6,080 nt of DNA from Bordetella parapertussis (GTDB lineage Bacteria; Pseudomonadota; Gammaproteobacteria; Burkholderiales; Burkholderiaceae_C), in the NCBI GenBank assembly GCA_945900695.1, contig CAMDJU010000167.1, positions 1 through 6,080 on the forward strand, written 5' to 3'. A program made the position numbers and the translations under genes. The notes below the pieces were generated by a model. It saw nothing but the letters and a program-made list of their open reading frames with translations. It searched no databases and was not told the origin of the DNA. Below, piece after piece: positions 6,007 through 6,080 of this stretch (positions are counted from its first letter, which is position 1; every line of letters begins with the position of its first letter).

Positions 6007-6080
6007 ATGAACGCGATGAACGACCTCGGCAGCTTGGCCGATTTGCCCACCGAATACGTCGAGGCCTTGGCTTCGCACAA
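6007..6080 (+). CDS. N-terminal fragment, probable gentisate 1,2-dioxygenase (cut by window edge)
   Basis: Only the first 25 codons are present, encoding MNAMNDLGSLADLPTEYV and a few further residues; the gene continues past the window. A strong AAGGAG precedes it, and it begins 17 nt after the hydroxylase stop, so it is almost surely in the same operon. An N-terminus of the form DLG-x-L-x-x-LP-x-x-Y followed by a short helix resembles what I recall from gentisate 1,2-dioxygenases (bicupin Fe(II) enzymes) of Comamonadaceae. The next step after 3-hydroxybenzoate 6-hydroxylation is gentisate ring cleavage to maleylpyruvate. The fragment is too short to show any catalytic motif, so this rests on context and N-terminal resemblance. 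A fumarylpyruvate hydrolase or maleylpyruvate isomerase is a less likely alternative. Confidence 0.6.
   Translation, partial: MNAMNDLGSLADLPTEYVEALASH

Noticed and set aside
1..6080. Signs of a mobile element, defence system or CRISPR array
   Set aside because: No transposase, integrase, direct-repeat array, terminal inverted repeats or abrupt change in composition was seen; the window reads as an ordinary catabolic locus.

Overview
The window looks like a catabolic locus for aromatic acids from a betaproteobacterium, most likely a Burkholderiales/Comamonadaceae-type organism. The reasons are the high-GC, GC3-biased coding sequence, a Bug/TctC-type periplasmic binding protein inside a catabolic operon, and the overall style of the 3-hydroxybenzoate 6-hydroxylase and its downstream neighbour. 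This placement is inferred from protein character only. No rRNA, tRNA, CRISPR array, insertion sequence or phage gene is visible, and coding density is about 95%.

Layout: two gene groups diverge from a 139-bp intergenic region (3730-3868). The minus-strand group reads leftward. It holds a crotonase-family enoyl-CoA hydratase (3729-2956), a feruloyl-CoA-synthetase-like ligase (2959-1094, overlapping the crotonase stop by 4 bp as ATGA), and a Tat-exported Bug/TctC solute-binding protein (1015-11). The plus-strand group reads rightward. It holds a metal-dependent amidohydrolase-2 protein of the ACMSD/decarboxylase superfamily (3869-4729), a flavin-dependent 3-hydroxybenzoate 6-hydroxylase (4790-5989), and the first 25 codons of a gene that is probably gentisate 1,2-dioxygenase (6007 to the window edge).

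How they may work together: the binding protein would capture an aromatic or organic acid in the periplasm. The ligase would activate a (hydroxy)cinnamate-like acid with CoA, and the crotonase would hydrate the side-chain double bond. The plus-strand genes would funnel a 3-hydroxybenzoate-level intermediate to gentisate and then to ring cleavage. This points to an aromatic acid with a meta hydroxyl group, for example a 3-hydroxycinnamate, or a carboxylated 3-hydroxybenzoate processed by the amidohydrolase. The link between the two arms is inference: no aldehyde dehydrogenase, thiolase or regulator gene lies in the window.

The intergenic region carries a good sigma70-like promoter facing left (TTGAAA-N17-CATAAT), a weaker candidate facing right whose -10 overlaps the left-facing -10, and an inverted repeat (GTTAT-N5-ATAAC) in the spacer of the left promoter. 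This is a compact arrangement in which one regulator could control both directions.
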